NCBI GenBank assembly: GCA_016212005.1
Contig: JACRHP010000021.1
Span: 1 to 61,900 of the forward strand
From: Candidatus Omnitrophota bacterium
GTDB lineage: Bacteria > Omnitrophota > Gorgyraeia > Zapsychrales > Zapsychraceae
Direction of reading: 5' to 3'
Length of the DNA: 61,900 nucleotides
The notes under the pieces were generated by a model. The model made no database searches. It saw only the letters and a list, made by a program, of their open reading frames with translations, and was not told the origin of the DNA. Shown here piece by piece: positions 1 through 7,782 of the stretch. The translations under genes were made by a program, and so were the position numbers. Positions within the stretch are counted from its first letter, which is position 1. The number at the start of each line of letters is the position of its first letter.

Positions 1-410
<410 letters not shown>

Positions 411-455
411 ACTTGGCTTAAAAGTAACTATCAGGCGTTACAAAAGACAATAAGA

Positions 456-468
456 TTTCAAAGAACAA
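456..468 (-). promoter_or_regulatory. boxA-like antitermination site in the rRNA leader
   Basis: Read on the minus strand the leader contains TTGTTCTTTGAAA. This matches the boxA core (TGCTCTTTnA) used by Nus factors for rRNA antitermination, and it sits about 45 bases upstream of the 16S 5' end, the expected place. The call rests on motif and position only. Confidence 0.6.
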
Positions 469-494
469 AGAAATATTATCGCTGAAGGGTTATA

Positions 495-523
495 AAGATA
501 ACAGATTAAATAAACCTTGTCAA
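495..523 (-). promoter_or_regulatory. sigma70-type promoter of the rRNA operon
   Basis: On the minus strand a perfect -35 TTGACA (518-523) is followed after exactly 17 bases by TATCTT (495-500). The predicted start is near 488, giving a leader of about 78 bases before 16S. The surrounding 411-599 stretch contains no gene; apart from this promoter and the boxA-like site I see nothing else in it. Confidence 0.85.
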
Positions 524-599
524 GAAAATTTCTTCGCTAAAATAATGAGAACTAACTTGAGCGCTTGCAGGCACTTTCAGCCTGGCCCGTCTGCCGCGG

Positions 600-1523
600 T
601 CATAGCCTTTTAAGCAGGTCATTGTGCAGAATGAGGCGCTTATTCTCCTCGGATATCGTCGAGCCATGCACACAGGCGATCGCCTCCACAACGCCTTGAT
701 TGGCCGGAAAATCACTGCCGAATAAAATGTGCGCGGCGTCCGTCACTTCCAGAGCGCACGCCAGCGACGCCGGAGATTTCGAACCGCTGGTATCAAAATA
801 TAAATTTTTAAAATATTCACTGGGAAGCTTTGAAAGATCACGGACAAATTCCTCCCGAAGGGAGCCTACCGGCCGGCGACGCAACATTGAATACGTTGTG
901 TCAAAGCGTTCCTTCACGAGCGGCAACACTCCGCCGTAATGCGCGAAAATAAATTTCACGTCCGGGAATTTCAAAAATGTTCCGGACATCATCATCTTGC
1001 CGATGCAGACCGAAACATCGAAAACATATTCCAGTACCGGTGTCAGCAATGGATCACGCACGCGATCCTCGCCGATCGGGCTCATAATTTGCGGGTGGAC
1101 ATGGATCAGCATTTTATTTTTTTGCGCGAATTCATAAACCGGCGCAAAGATATCGTCGTCAAGATATTTGCCCTCATAGCTCGATGCCAGCGAAATCACG
1201 TGCAGCCCAAGGTCCTGGATGCGTTTTAATTCAGCGGAAAATTGTGCCGGCGCATCAACCGGGATGATCCCGCCGCCGATAAAACGCCCCTTATGTTTTT
1301 GAACAACCGCGGCGATCTCTTTATTATAAACGTAACAGAGGTCCTGCCAGCCGCCCATATTCAAATGCGCGTCGCTGGTCGGATACAGCAACAACGCCTT
1401 CTCGATCTTGTTCTGGTCCATCACCGCCAGCTGGCGGTCTATATCTGACCAGTTGACTTTAAAGAAGGCCGTCTTCTGCGCGACCTCGGGTGGCATGTAA
1501 TGGGAATGGGCGTCGATGATCAT
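600..1523 (-). CDS. amidohydrolase_2 family metal-dependent hydrolase/decarboxylase
   Basis: This 307-residue TIM-barrel protein belongs to the amidohydrolase-related family that includes ACMSD and gamma-resorcylate decarboxylase. Visible metal and catalytic signatures are DAHSH near the N-terminus, LIHVHPQ near residue 140, FAHYGG near 195 and LFGSDFPA near 270. The family often decarboxylates or hydrolyses aromatic acids, so a tailoring step on an aromatic polyketide is possible but is inference. It is the last gene of the cluster before the rRNA operon. ATG start without an obvious Shine-Dalgarno site; the upstream gap is filled by a hairpin repeat. Residues 217-225 (RPVGSLREE) are encoded by a 23-bp repeat that recurs in the radical-SAM gene at 12.1 kb. 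Confidence 0.85.
   Translation of the reverse strand: MIIDAHSHYMPPEVAQKTAFFKVNWSDIDRQLAVMDQNKIEKALLLYPTSDAHLNMGGWQDLCYVYNKEIAAVVQKHKGRFIGGGIIPVDAPAQFSAELKRIQDLGLHVISLASSYEGKYLDDDIFAPVYEFAQKNKMLIHVHPQIMSPIGEDRVRDPLLTPVLEYVFDVSVCIGKMMMSGTFLKFPDVKFIFAHYGGVLPLVKERFDTTYSMLRRRPVGSLREEFVRDLSKLPSEYFKNLYFDTSGSKSPASLACALEVTDAAHILFGSDFPANQGVVEAIACVHGSTISEENKRLILHNDLLKRL
850..872 (-). repeat. 23-bp palindromic repeat inside a CDS, copy 1
   Basis: Coding-strand sequence starts CCGGTAGGCTCCC and ends TTCGGGAGGA. It is identical to 12154-12176 in an unrelated gene and is read in the same frame (P-V-G-S-L-R-E-E). The core CTCCC-TTC-GGGAG can fold as a 5-bp stem. It looks like an in-frame inserted palindromic element. 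Confidence 0.75.
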
Positions 1524-1528
1524 GGAAG

Positions 1529-1609
1529 GTTTATTGGGCTTGTTGGGTTAATTGAGCTTATTGGGTTAATCTCAATAAACCCAATTAACTCAATCAACTC
1601 AAAAAACTC
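1529..1609. repeat. hairpin with 9-nt iterated arms (locus A)
   Basis: The left arm is GTTTATTGG, GCTTGTTGG, GTTAATTGA, GCTTATTGG and a partial GTTAAT. After a 3-nt turn the right arm is AATAAACCC, AATTAACTC, AATCAACTC, AAAAAACTC. Arms are degenerate tandem arrays of the same 9-nt word in opposite orientation. It fills the gap between the PC4 gene and the amidohydrolase and reaches the PC4 stop codon. There is no T-run, so a simple terminator is unlikely. Confidence 0.85.
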
Positions 1610-1841
1610 AAATCATGCGGTTTTCTTTGAGGACGTCTTCCACCTGGGCCATGGCTTTTTTCAGCTCGGCAAAGTGGCTCACATTGATTGAAACGCCCTT
1701 GGCCGTCGGGACCATCTCCTCGGTGCCCTGGGTCATCGTCCACGTGCGGATATCCACGAGGTCGTTGCCCTTGAATTCGCGGATACCGATACGGATCTCC
1801 TGGAACTTGTTTTTTTTGAATGTGGCGATTGTCTTGTCCAT
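1608..1841 (-). CDS. PC4/YdbC-type ssDNA-binding protein
   Basis: This 77-residue protein matches the transcriptional coactivator p15 (PC4) C-terminal domain: KNKFQEIRIGIREFKG, then VDIRTW, then a KGVSINVSHFAELKKAM helix. Bacterial homologues are small dimeric single-strand DNA/RNA-binding proteins. A strong ribosome site (AGGGGAGA) precedes the ATG. Lying between the SDR and the amidohydrolase in the same direction, it could act as a regulator of the cluster, but nothing in the sequence proves that. Confidence 0.85.
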   Translation of the reverse strand: MDKTIATFKKNKFQEIRIGIREFKGNDLVDIRTWTMTQGTEEMVPTAKGVSINVSHFAELKKAMAQVEDVLKENRMI

Positions 1842-1894
1842 TGTTTTCTCCCCTCTTCCCCCCCGCTGTTTCGCTTTATTTCACAAGGAAAGGG

Positions 1895-2674
1895 TCATTT
1901 AGCTTGCGTCTGCTTATAATCAATGATCGGCTTGGTCCACGTCGTCAATTGATTGATGACCGCCAGTTCCAGCGGATTGGAATTCGCCGGACAAGAAAGC
2001 GCGAAGATGACCATCTCCGCCACCGCATCCGGAGACATCAACCGGTCCCGCTGTTCAACGGCAACATCCTTGAGATGATCCGTCAGGTCGCTGGCAACCA
2101 CACCCGGCAGTAACGACGTCACCTTAATATTATGCTCACGCATTTCCCAGAACAACCCCTTCAAAAATGCGCGCAACCCCATCTTAAGCGAACTGTATGT
2201 TAAAAATCCGCGCGGGATCGGATCGACCAGCGTTGACCCGGAAACGACGCTGATGATGTGGCCATCTTTGCGTTCGACCATCTGCGGGATGACCAGGCGG
2301 ATCAAGCGGACATAACCCAAATAATTGATATTGGCGAGCATTTCCATTTCTTCAATGGGCTGTTGATGAAAGGGATGCTGGCTGGAGACACCGGCCACGT
2401 TGACCAGGATATCGACCTTCTTGAAATACGTGGTGGCTTTATTGACCAGGTTCTTGAGGTCTTCAAGTTTACCGACGTCGGTGGGGATGCCGATCGCGTC
2501 AACCCCGTATTTCTCCTTGATCTCCTTGACCGTCGCGTCCAAAGGCCCCTGCGTGCGCGCGGCCAAAACCAGATTCACGCCATGCTGGGCCAAGCGAAGT
2601 GCGATCGCTTTACCAATGCCGCGGCTGGCGCCTGTGATGATCGCGTTCTTTCCTTTTATGGCCGGCTGTGTCAT
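1895..2674 (-). CDS. short-chain dehydrogenase/reductase (candidate ketoreductase)
   Basis: A 259-residue classical SDR. It has the TGASRGIG cofactor loop near residue 15, NVAGVS (in place of NNAG) near 92, a catalytic Ser in VVSGSTL and YSSLK (the YxxxK pair). Arg in place of an acidic residue after strand 2 (LAARTQ) suggests NADPH. In a type II PKS cluster such enzymes reduce a poly-beta-keto chain at one carbon (KR), and the location beside KS, ACP and aromatase genes supports that inference. GAGGAA precedes the ATG. A general SDR function cannot be excluded. Confidence 0.85.
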   Translation of the reverse strand: MTQPAIKGKNAIITGASRGIGKAIALRLAQHGVNLVLAARTQGPLDATVKEIKEKYGVDAIGIPTDVGKLEDLKNLVNKATTYFKKVDILVNVAGVSSQHPFHQQPIEEMEMLANINYLGYVRLIRLVIPQMVERKDGHIISVVSGSTLVDPIPRGFLTYSSLKMGLRAFLKGLFWEMREHNIKVTSLLPGVVASDLTDHLKDVAVEQRDRLMSPDAVAEMVIFALSCPANSNPLELAVINQLTTWTKPIIDYKQTQAK

Positions 2675-2690
2675 ATCTTCCTCTGATGGG

Positions 2691-3824
2691 TTAGTGTTTG
2701 ATGCTTAATATATTCTTTATAATAAATATTAATAGCAGTATTAAAACCCCAATCCCTAAAAATGTCAAACTAAAACTTTGGGCCACGAAAAACTTGCTGG
2801 CGCTGAATCCCAGCCCTCCGCTGATGAAGCGCACCGAAGAGTTCAGGCTCGCGATGAGCGGCCGGTCGTCATCCGGGAAATCGGTCAAGACGGTCGAGAC
2901 CGAATTGTGGCTGATCGTCCAGCCGATGGCGATCAAGGCGAGGACGGCCACGACCAAGGCGATGGGAAAATGAATGGACAACAACATGACACCGGCCGCG
3001 AGCGCGCCCATCCCCACATAAGAAGCCGTCAGGCGCCCCTTCTTATCCGAAAGATGTCCGCCGATCTGCTGGCCTGTCAGGCCGGCCAGGGCGGCGACGA
3101 TCAAAATAAGACTGATCGCGCCTTTATCCAGGCCATATTCGCGTGTGAAAAATACCCCGTACCATTTATGGACGCCGTGATAAAGAAAGCTCATGGCGAA
3201 GATCAAAAGGAACACGTTGCGGATGTGGGGCTTCGCCAGCGCCTTGACGTAATCAATACTTCCCTTATGTCCCTGGTTGACCAGCGGGTCATTAAAAAAT
3301 ATCCAGCACAGCGCCGTGACCGCGCCCAGGACAGCGGGAACAAGAAAAAGCCAGCGCCAATGCACCGTACCCATGAAGATCATCCCGCCGACCGCGGCAA
3401 AGAAGCTGCAACCAAAGTAGGTCCCCACGAGGCGCCCGCGGACGTTCTTTTCAAAAAAGTCGCCGATCATCATCAGGCCCAGCGGTGTGGAGCTCGCCGC
3501 CGCGATCCCCGCCGCAACCTGTGCCGCGAAGATCGTCGTCAACGATTGGCTCATCCCGGAGATCAAACTGAAAATCGCAAAGACCGCCATCGCCGCAATG
3601 AGGATCGCGCGGTACGCGAAAAACCGCGTCAAGGGCGCGTACAAAAGGGCGCCCAGTCCATAGGGGATCATATAATAGGGAACGATCCGGGCAACGACAA
3701 AATCCGTGGTCTGAAAATCCGCGGCAATGAGCGGGATCGCGGCGGCCACCGCGCCGGTATTGAAAGAAATGGCGATGTTGCCGAGGCAAATGAGGAAAAC
3801 AATTTTCTTGTGGTCAAAATTCAT
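2691..3824 (-). CDS. MFS transporter (probable exporter)
   Basis: A 377-residue major facilitator protein with about 12 hydrophobic segments; the first is VFLICLGNIAISFNTG. Cytoplasmic basic loops between segments 2 and 3 (YAPLTRFFAYR) and in the middle of the protein (GGHLSDKKGRL) resemble MFS motif A. I start at the ATG giving MNFDHKK; a GTG three codons upstream is inside the neighbouring repeat. In this cluster it is the natural candidate for product export. The substrate is unknown. Confidence 0.8.
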   Translation of the reverse strand: MNFDHKKIVFLICLGNIAISFNTGAVAAAIPLIAADFQTTDFVVARIVPYYMIPYGLGALLYAPLTRFFAYRAILIAAMAVFAIFSLISGMSQSLTTIFAAQVAAGIAAASSTPLGLMMIGDFFEKNVRGRLVGTYFGCSFFAAVGGMIFMGTVHWRWLFLVPAVLGAVTALCWIFFNDPLVNQGHKGSIDYVKALAKPHIRNVFLLIFAMSFLYHGVHKWYGVFFTREYGLDKGAISLILIVAALAGLTGQQIGGHLSDKKGRLTASYVGMGALAAGVMLLSIHFPIALVVAVLALIAIGWTISHNSVSTVLTDFPDDDRPLIASLNSSVRFISGGLGFSASKFFVAQSFSLTFLGIGVLILLLIFIIKNILSIKH

Positions 3825-3828
3825 ACAA

Positions 3829-3887
3829 GTCACAAGGTCACCAGGTCACACGTCACCTGTGACTTTGTGACGTTGTGACTTTGTGAC
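3829..3887. repeat. hairpin with 8-nt iterated arms (locus B)
   Basis: Left words are GTCACA, AGGTCACC, AGGTCACA, CGTCACC; right words are TGTGACTT, TGTGACGT, TGTGACTT, TGTGAC. The two arrays are reverse complements of each other with about 1-2 differences per word. It lies between the aromatase remnant and the MFS gene. Confidence 0.85.
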
Positions 3888-3891
3888 TATT

Positions 3892-4019
3892 TCATTTCTT
3901 CGCGGCGAGTGCTTCTTTCTCAATGACTTCCTTAAATATCTTCATATTATCGCGGGAATGCTTATTGATAAATCCCTCGATCTGCTCGCCGGTGAATTTC
4001 GTGAACTTGGGGTCTGCCG
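3892..4019 (-). pseudogene. remnant 3' end of a second aromatase/cyclase
   Basis: The minus strand reads DPKFTKFTGEQIEGFINK, then HSRDNMKIFKEVIEKEAL, AAKK and stop. This is a close match to the last third of the adjacent intact aromatase (4075-4533). At DNA level the copies differ at roughly a quarter of positions, mostly silent, so this is a diverged paralogue fragment rather than a fresh duplication. No start codon or N-terminal part remains. A GC-rich hairpin (4049-4091) sits exactly at the junction. Confidence 0.8.
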
Positions 4020-4048
4020 ACGTTTTCTATTTTCAATGGTAGTCGGCA

Positions 4049-4091
4049 TCCCGACCCCCGCTTGCTATTGACAGTTAGCGGGGCGTCGGGA
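4049..4091. repeat. GC-rich inverted repeat at the aromatase duplication junction
   Basis: TCCCGACCCCCGCT (4049-4062) pairs with AGCGGGGCGTCGGGA (4077-4091), with one unpaired base and a 14-nt loop. The right arm supplies the last codons and stop of the intact aromatase, replacing the LAAKK ending seen in the remnant copy. It looks like an element inserted at, or created by, recombination at the gene's 3' end. Confidence 0.7.
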
Positions 4092-4533
4092 CAGACCCTG
4101 CTTCTTTCTCAATCACCTCTTTAAAAATCTTCATATTATGCCGTGAATGTTCATTAATAAAACCTTCTATTTGCTCTGCAGTAAACTTTGTAAATTTCGG
4201 ATCCATGGCAAAATCTTGTATCCACACCATTTTAATCCCTTCAGGAGTGTCGATGTACAGCCAGACGATCTTCATGTAGATAAACGGAAACATCGGCTCA
4301 TGACGGGAAGCCACGGCATAACGGTGTTCTTTATCCAGCCAGCGCTTGGAGACCCAGGACTTGCCGTCCTCGTCGGTCAAGCGGAACGTGATCTCATTTC
4401 CCTTGCGCTCCAGCACCTCCGCCTTGGCGTATTCCTTGCCGAACAACTCCGTCCAGCGCTCAATTCTATTGGAAATATCAAATACCAATTCATACGGCGC
4501 GCTGATCGTGATTTCGTTACGTGTGTGGCTCAT
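4075..4533 (-). CDS. SRPBCC polyketide aromatase/cyclase
   Basis: A 152-residue START/SRPBCC-fold protein with the typical opening (NEITISAPYELVFDISNRI, then ERW) and the long C-terminal helix (FTAEQIEGFINEHSRHNMK). It resembles single-domain aromatase/cyclases such as TcmN/WhiE-VI types, which fold and dehydrate the ACP-bound poly-ketone. Placement downstream of KS, CLF and ACP supports that role. GGAGGGAAT precedes the ATG. The last residues GSVPTPR come from the hairpin at 4049-4091 and are probably not ancestral. Its DNA is more AT-rich than the remnant copy beside it. Confidence 0.8.
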   Translation of the reverse strand: MSHTRNEITISAPYELVFDISNRIERWTELFGKEYAKAEVLERKGNEITFRLTDEDGKSWVSKRWLDKEHRYAVASRHEPMFPFIYMKIVWLYIDTPEGIKMVWIQDFAMDPKFTKFTAEQIEGFINEHSRHNMKIFKEVIEKEAGSVPTPR

Positions 4534-4540
4534 ATTCCCT

Positions 4541-4582
4541 CCGTATTTCGTCGTTATTCCTTCGTATTTCGTTATCAGATAC
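4541..4582. repeat. decayed 7-nt iterated array (locus H)
   Basis: Five consecutive 7-nt words, CCGTATT, TCGTCGT, TATTCCT, TCGTATT, TCGTTAT, are followed by a single possible return word AGATACG. The words are the same as in locus C (6066-6138). It looks like a degraded hairpin of that family between the membrane-protein gene and the aromatase. Confidence 0.55.
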
Positions 4583-4621
4583 GTGTCTTCAAATCATCCA
4601 ATTTAAGCGCTACGCAACTAC

Positions 4622-5059
4622 TTATAAAAAAACGCTTTTTGTCTTTGAATCAAACAGCATAAAATAGAGACAGCCCAAATAAAAAATAGTCCCTATCGGA
4701 AAAGTCCACACCATAAACAAAAAAGACAGCCCAACTTGTATCTTTCGGGCCGTTTTATTTGAATTCACCAATCTATCGTTCAACATTTTGATGAGGATTA
4801 TGGGGAGAAGAACAACAAACAAAAATAAAAATATTGCTGTCACTTTAGCAGCAGAAAAATTTGATACGTTAGGAGCCATGCCAGAAACTTCTAATCTTTG
4901 CGCATAAGTATCAAACATTGACTTTATCATGGCAAAATAGAACGAGAGAAAAGACCAAACTGCCACAATTGAGTTGACCATCCTTGTGTATTTGAGTCCA
5001 AAGGGCAGTTGCTTTTCTTGTTCCCAAGTAACTCCCAAAAAAGCTTTTTCTAAACTCAT
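4622..5059 (-). CDS. hypothetical membrane protein
   Basis: I do not recognise this 145-residue protein. It has three hydrophobic segments: IVAVWSFLSFYFAMI, AIFLFLFVVLLPIILI and VGLSFLFMVWTFPIGTIFYL. The start is supported by a textbook AGGAGG eight bases before the ATG. Its base composition is clearly more AT-rich than the flanking PKS genes, and it is bounded by repeats on both sides (4541-4582 and 5103-5253). It is probably a later arrival in the cluster. Confidence 0.6.
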   Translation of the reverse strand: MSLEKAFLGVTWEQEKQLPFGLKYTRMVNSIVAVWSFLSFYFAMIKSMFDTYAQRLEVSGMAPNVSNFSAAKVTAIFLFLFVVLLPIILIKMLNDRLVNSNKTARKIQVGLSFLFMVWTFPIGTIFYLGCLYFMLFDSKTKSVFL

Positions 5060-5102
5060 TTACGGCCTCCTGTCAATTGTTTAGCTTCTTTTTCAGCTAA
5101 TT

Positions 5103-5253
5103 CCGGGGACACTGGACCTTCCCCAATTCACCAGATATCTGTTAAATTCAGCCCCGGCCAATTCGTCAGCTAACTGATGAATTCAGTCGATGTCGACTGA
5201 ATTCGTAATTAAAGGGACATCGTACTTAATTCGTCAATTAAGTATTGTGTCCC
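5103..5253. repeat. three consecutive hairpins, REP/BIME-like
   Basis: First, CCGGGG (5103) pairs with CCCCGG (ends 5157) around a CAGATATCTG core. Second, GAATTCAGTCGA and TCGACTGAATTC (5179-5204) form a perfect 12-bp stem with a 2-nt loop. Third, GGGACA-TACTTAATT pairs with AATTAAGTA-TGTCCC (5214-5253). The phrase AATTCGTCA/AATTCGTAA recurs. The arrangement resembles REP sequences mobilised by Y1 (RAYT) transposases, but no transposase is in the window. Confidence 0.7.
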
Positions 5254-5257
5254 TCTA

Positions 5258-6058
5258 TTAAATAATTGCTACCGCTCGGCACCACCCTGCGCCGGCATTC
5301 TTAACTTTAACTGGCAAGCAAGAAACAGTAAATCCAAACGGCTTCGGGATCGCGCCGAGGTTGCCGAGGCGCTCCATATGGCAATACTCCCGGCGCCGGC
5401 CGAGGAAGTGGCACGGCCAGATCTTGGATTTGTCTTTGGTCGTCAAAAATTCCTTGAACATCAGAAAGCACGGCCGGTCGAGGCCGATCGTGTCAACGCC
5501 CATCATTTTGATCCCTTGATCAAGAAGATATTCCACCGCGCTGGGGACCAGCCCGACGTACTTGTTGACATAATCGTCCGTACCCAGAAGTTTATCGCCG
5601 CCGGTGTAAAAGAGCACGATGTCCATGGGCTTGAGCTTGTAATTGATCTTCTTCAAAGCGGCAACGACCTTGTCTTTGTCGATAAAATCCGGAAACTTCA
5701 GGTGGGTAAAGTCCAGCACAACGCCGGGGCCGTAGCACCATTCGAGCGGGACATCCATGATCTGCTTGGCCGGCTTGCCTTCGCACGTGGAGCCATAATG
5801 AAACGGCGCGTCCACGTGGCTGCCCATGTGGACGGAAGAATTGACGATCTCCAAAGAGAGCATTTCGCCGTCGGGGATCTCGTCCTTGGTTGCTACCCGC
5901 TCGCCCTTGTCAAAACGCTCCTGCCCGCCGGGCTGCTTTTGCATGACGACCCAGTTAAAATGCTCCACCCCTTGCGCGTGGGTGATCCGCTCGATCTTGG
6001 CGGCGTGGGTTTCAACGAGGGTGTCGTCGATTGGTAAACTAAGGTCAATAATCTTCAT
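5258..6058 (-). CDS. cyclase-family metal-dependent hydrolase (PF04199)
   Basis: A 266-residue protein of the kynurenine-formamidase/cyclase family. The diagnostic HMGSHVDAPFHY motif (HxGTHxDxPxH type, around residue 78) supplies the metal ligands, and GVDTIGLDRP is the usual downstream block. Family members hydrolyse amides or esters, and several polyketide clusters encode one annotated as a cyclase. A role in ring closure or product release is inferred from position immediately after the ACP gene. ATG start without a clear ribosome site; the upstream gap is entirely hairpin locus C. Confidence 0.85.
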   Translation of the reverse strand: MKIIDLSLPIDDTLVETHAAKIERITHAQGVEHFNWVVMQKQPGGQERFDKGERVATKDEIPDGEMLSLEIVNSSVHMGSHVDAPFHYGSTCEGKPAKQIMDVPLEWCYGPGVVLDFTHLKFPDFIDKDKVVAALKKINYKLKPMDIVLFYTGGDKLLGTDDYVNKYVGLVPSAVEYLLDQGIKMMGVDTIGLDRPCFLMFKEFLTTKDKSKIWPCHFLGRRREYCHMERLGNLGAIPKPFGFTVSCLPVKVKNAGAGWCRAVAII

Positions 6059-6065
6059 AATGGTA

Positions 6066-6138
6066 TCGTCGTTCGTATCTCGTATCTCGTCGCTCGTAAG
6101 ATTCTTACGAAATACGAGATACGGAATACGAGATACGA
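6066..6138. repeat. hairpin with perfect 7-nt register, 5+5 words (locus C)
   Basis: Left words are TCGTCGT, TCGTATC, TCGTATC, TCGTCGC, TCGTAAG; the loop is ATT; right words are CTTACGA, AATACGA, GATACGG, AATACGA, GATACGA. Ten words keep exact 7-nt spacing while individual bases drift, which is the clearest example of the family in this window. It occupies nearly all of the ACP-cyclase gap. Confidence 0.9.
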
Positions 6139-6139
6139 T

Positions 6140-6415
6140 TTAATGTCCGCACCCGCACCCCGGCCCGTGGCTGGTGCTGCCGGCGGGTTTCTTGGAAGCG
6201 ATAATGGCGACAATCTCATTGAAGGATTGTGTTTTCTTCAGTTCATTGTCCTTGAGCGGGACGCCGAATTCCTTTTTGATGGCGACCGAGATCTCCACCA
6301 TTTCGGTGGAGTCGATCCCCAGTGACTCATCCAGCTTGGCGCCGGGGACGATCTCGCTTTCCTTGATATCGAGCACCTTCTTTAAGACTTCTTTAACCTT
6401 TTGTTCGACGGCCAC
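6140..6415 (-). CDS. acyl carrier protein of the type II PKS
   Basis: A 91-residue ACP. Helix 1 (VEQKVKEVLKKVLDIKESEI) leads to the phosphopantetheine site GIDS, with Ser36 followed by TEMVE. The body ends near residue 77, and a short tail HGPGCGCGH, rich in Cys, His and Gly, is unusual for an ACP. The start is GTG, supported by AAAGGAG at good spacing. It lies directly downstream of KS-beta, the usual KS-alpha/KS-beta/ACP order of minimal type II PKSs. No phosphopantetheinyl transferase or malonyl transferase is in the window. Confidence 0.9.
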   Translation of the reverse strand: MAVEQKVKEVLKKVLDIKESEIVPGAKLDESLGIDSTEMVEISVAIKKEFGVPLKDNELKKTQSFNEIVAIIASKKPAGSTSHGPGCGCGH

Positions 6416-6432
6416 GGTTGACTCCTTTCATA

Positions 6433-6495
6433 GCGTCACAAGACACCAGGTCACAAGGTCACCAGTGACGGGTGACTTTGTAACTTGGTGACCTC
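6433..6495. repeat. hairpin with 8-nt iterated arms (locus D)
   Basis: Left words are GTCACA, AGACACC, AGGTCACA, AGGTCACC; right words are AGTGAC, GGGTGACTT, TGTAACTT, GGTGACCT. It uses the same word family as loci B and E but is not an identical copy. It fills the KS-beta to ACP gap without covering the ACP ribosome site. Confidence 0.8.
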
Positions 6496-7728
6496 TTATG
6501 GTTTCTGCAGCACTATTGCACAGTTTATTCCACCCCTGCCACGGTTAATGACGAGGGCATTCTTGATTTCCTTTGCCTGCGATTTGTTGGGACAATAATC
6601 CAGATCGCATTCCGGGTCCGGCGCGGTCAAATTGATCGTCGGTGGAACTATGCTGTGCTCCATGGCCAAAACGGTTGTGATGACATCCAGCGCGCCGCAG
6701 GCGCCGAGCATGTTGCCGAAAACGGACTTTGGCGCGGAGCAAGGAATTTTATTGGCTTTCCCGTTGAAGACTTGCTTGATCGCCATTGTTTCCGTCACGT
6801 CCCCTAAGGACGTCCCCGCGCCATCGAGACAAATATAATCGATCCGCGCAGGTTCCAGTTGGGCATCATCCAGCGCGATGCGGATGGCACTCGCCAATTC
6901 CTTCCCGTCTTTGGCCGGGGCGATGCGGTCAACGCCATCAGTCGTGGTGCCGTAACCGATGATGTTGGCGTACACGTGCGCGTTACGCGCCTTCACCCGC
7001 TCCTGCGGTTCGAGGATCACGATCCCCGCGCCTTCAGCGATCGCAAACCCGTCGCGCGTTTTATCGAACGGCCGGTACGCGGTCTGCGGCGTATCATTTT
7101 TGTGGGTCAGCATCCCCGAGGTATTGCAGCACAAAAGCGCGTACGGCGTGACCGGCGCTTCCATGCCGCCGGCGATAATAAAATCATTCTTGCCGCGCAC
7201 CAGTGTCCTGGCCGCGTAGGCGATCGCCATCAGCGAGCTCGCCCGGTCAGCGACGACCGTCTTGCTGTAGCCTTTGATCCCGTAATGGATCGAAACTTGT
7301 CCTTGCGGCGCGGCCGGAAACCAGGCCGAGGCCATAAACGGGCTCACGCCCTCTCTTCCTTCGATATACATGTCCCGCAATTCCGTTTCGGCGTAGAGCC
7401 AGCCGCCGATGGCGTTGCCCATGAATATCCCGGCGCGCTCGAGGTTTTCCTTCGTCATGTCGATACGCGCGTCCTGGATAGCCAGTTCGGAGGCCACCAG
7501 CGCCATGTGTGAAAACAGGTCAATTTTTTTCAACAACCGCGACGAGACGTTGCTGTACGCGTCGAGCTCATGCACATGGCCAGCCACATGCGAAGGGTAC
7601 AAAGAAGCGTCAAAGCGCGTGATTTTCTCGACGGCGGAATGCCCGGCCTTGACGTTCGACCAGAATTTGCGCTTGTCGATCCCTGAAGGGGAAACGATAC
7701 CTAAACCTGTGATGGCTATCTTATCCAT
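6496..7728 (-). CDS. KS-beta / chain-length factor-like ketosynthase
   Basis: A 410-residue beta-ketoacyl synthase fold that has lost its catalytic triad. Aligning with the neighbouring KS-alpha, the nucleophilic Cys is Arg162 (VADRASS), the first His is Asp302 (CLDGAG) and the second His is Asn339 (SVFGNMLG), while Lys334 is kept. Loss of the nucleophile in a second KS beside an intact one is the hallmark of the chain-length factor subunit of type II PKSs, which forms a heterodimer with KS-alpha. GGAGG lies eight bases before the ATG. Actinobacterial CLFs usually carry Gln at the Cys position; Arg is atypical. Confidence 0.88.
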   Translation of the reverse strand: MDKIAITGLGIVSPSGIDKRKFWSNVKAGHSAVEKITRFDASLYPSHVAGHVHELDAYSNVSSRLLKKIDLFSHMALVASELAIQDARIDMTKENLERAGIFMGNAIGGWLYAETELRDMYIEGREGVSPFMASAWFPAAPQGQVSIHYGIKGYSKTVVADRASSLMAIAYAARTLVRGKNDFIIAGGMEAPVTPYALLCCNTSGMLTHKNDTPQTAYRPFDKTRDGFAIAEGAGIVILEPQERVKARNAHVYANIIGYGTTTDGVDRIAPAKDGKELASAIRIALDDAQLEPARIDYICLDGAGTSLGDVTETMAIKQVFNGKANKIPCSAPKSVFGNMLGACGALDVITTVLAMEHSIVPPTINLTAPDPECDLDYCPNKSQAKEIKNALVINRGRGGINCAIVLQKP

Positions 7729-7779
7729 TAATTCAACCTCCTCAATACCATCGCCGAATGGATGCCGGAAAATCCTCTA
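7728..7779 (-). pseudogene. remnant of a KS-alpha 3' end next to KS-beta
   Basis: The minus strand reads GFSGIHSAMVLRRLN and then TAA, whose last base pairs overlap the KS-beta ATG (TAATG). The intact KS-alpha ends GFSGIHSAMVLKRFNGG. About 28 bases are identical before the copies diverge. This implies that a KS-alpha gene once ended here, translationally coupled to KS-beta, and that the nucleotidyltransferase cassette (7783-8368) now separates them. Confidence 0.8.
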
Positions 7780-7782
7780 AAA

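Noticed and set aside
2778-3878. Open frame of 366 codons on the plus strand
   Set aside because: Antisense to the MFS transporter, low-complexity and extremely Arg/Asp/His-rich.
3829-6495. Junction hairpins as ordinary intrinsic terminators
   Set aside because: Stems are long and not GC-rich at the base, none is followed by a T-run on the minus strand, and they lie inside what otherwise looks like one operon.
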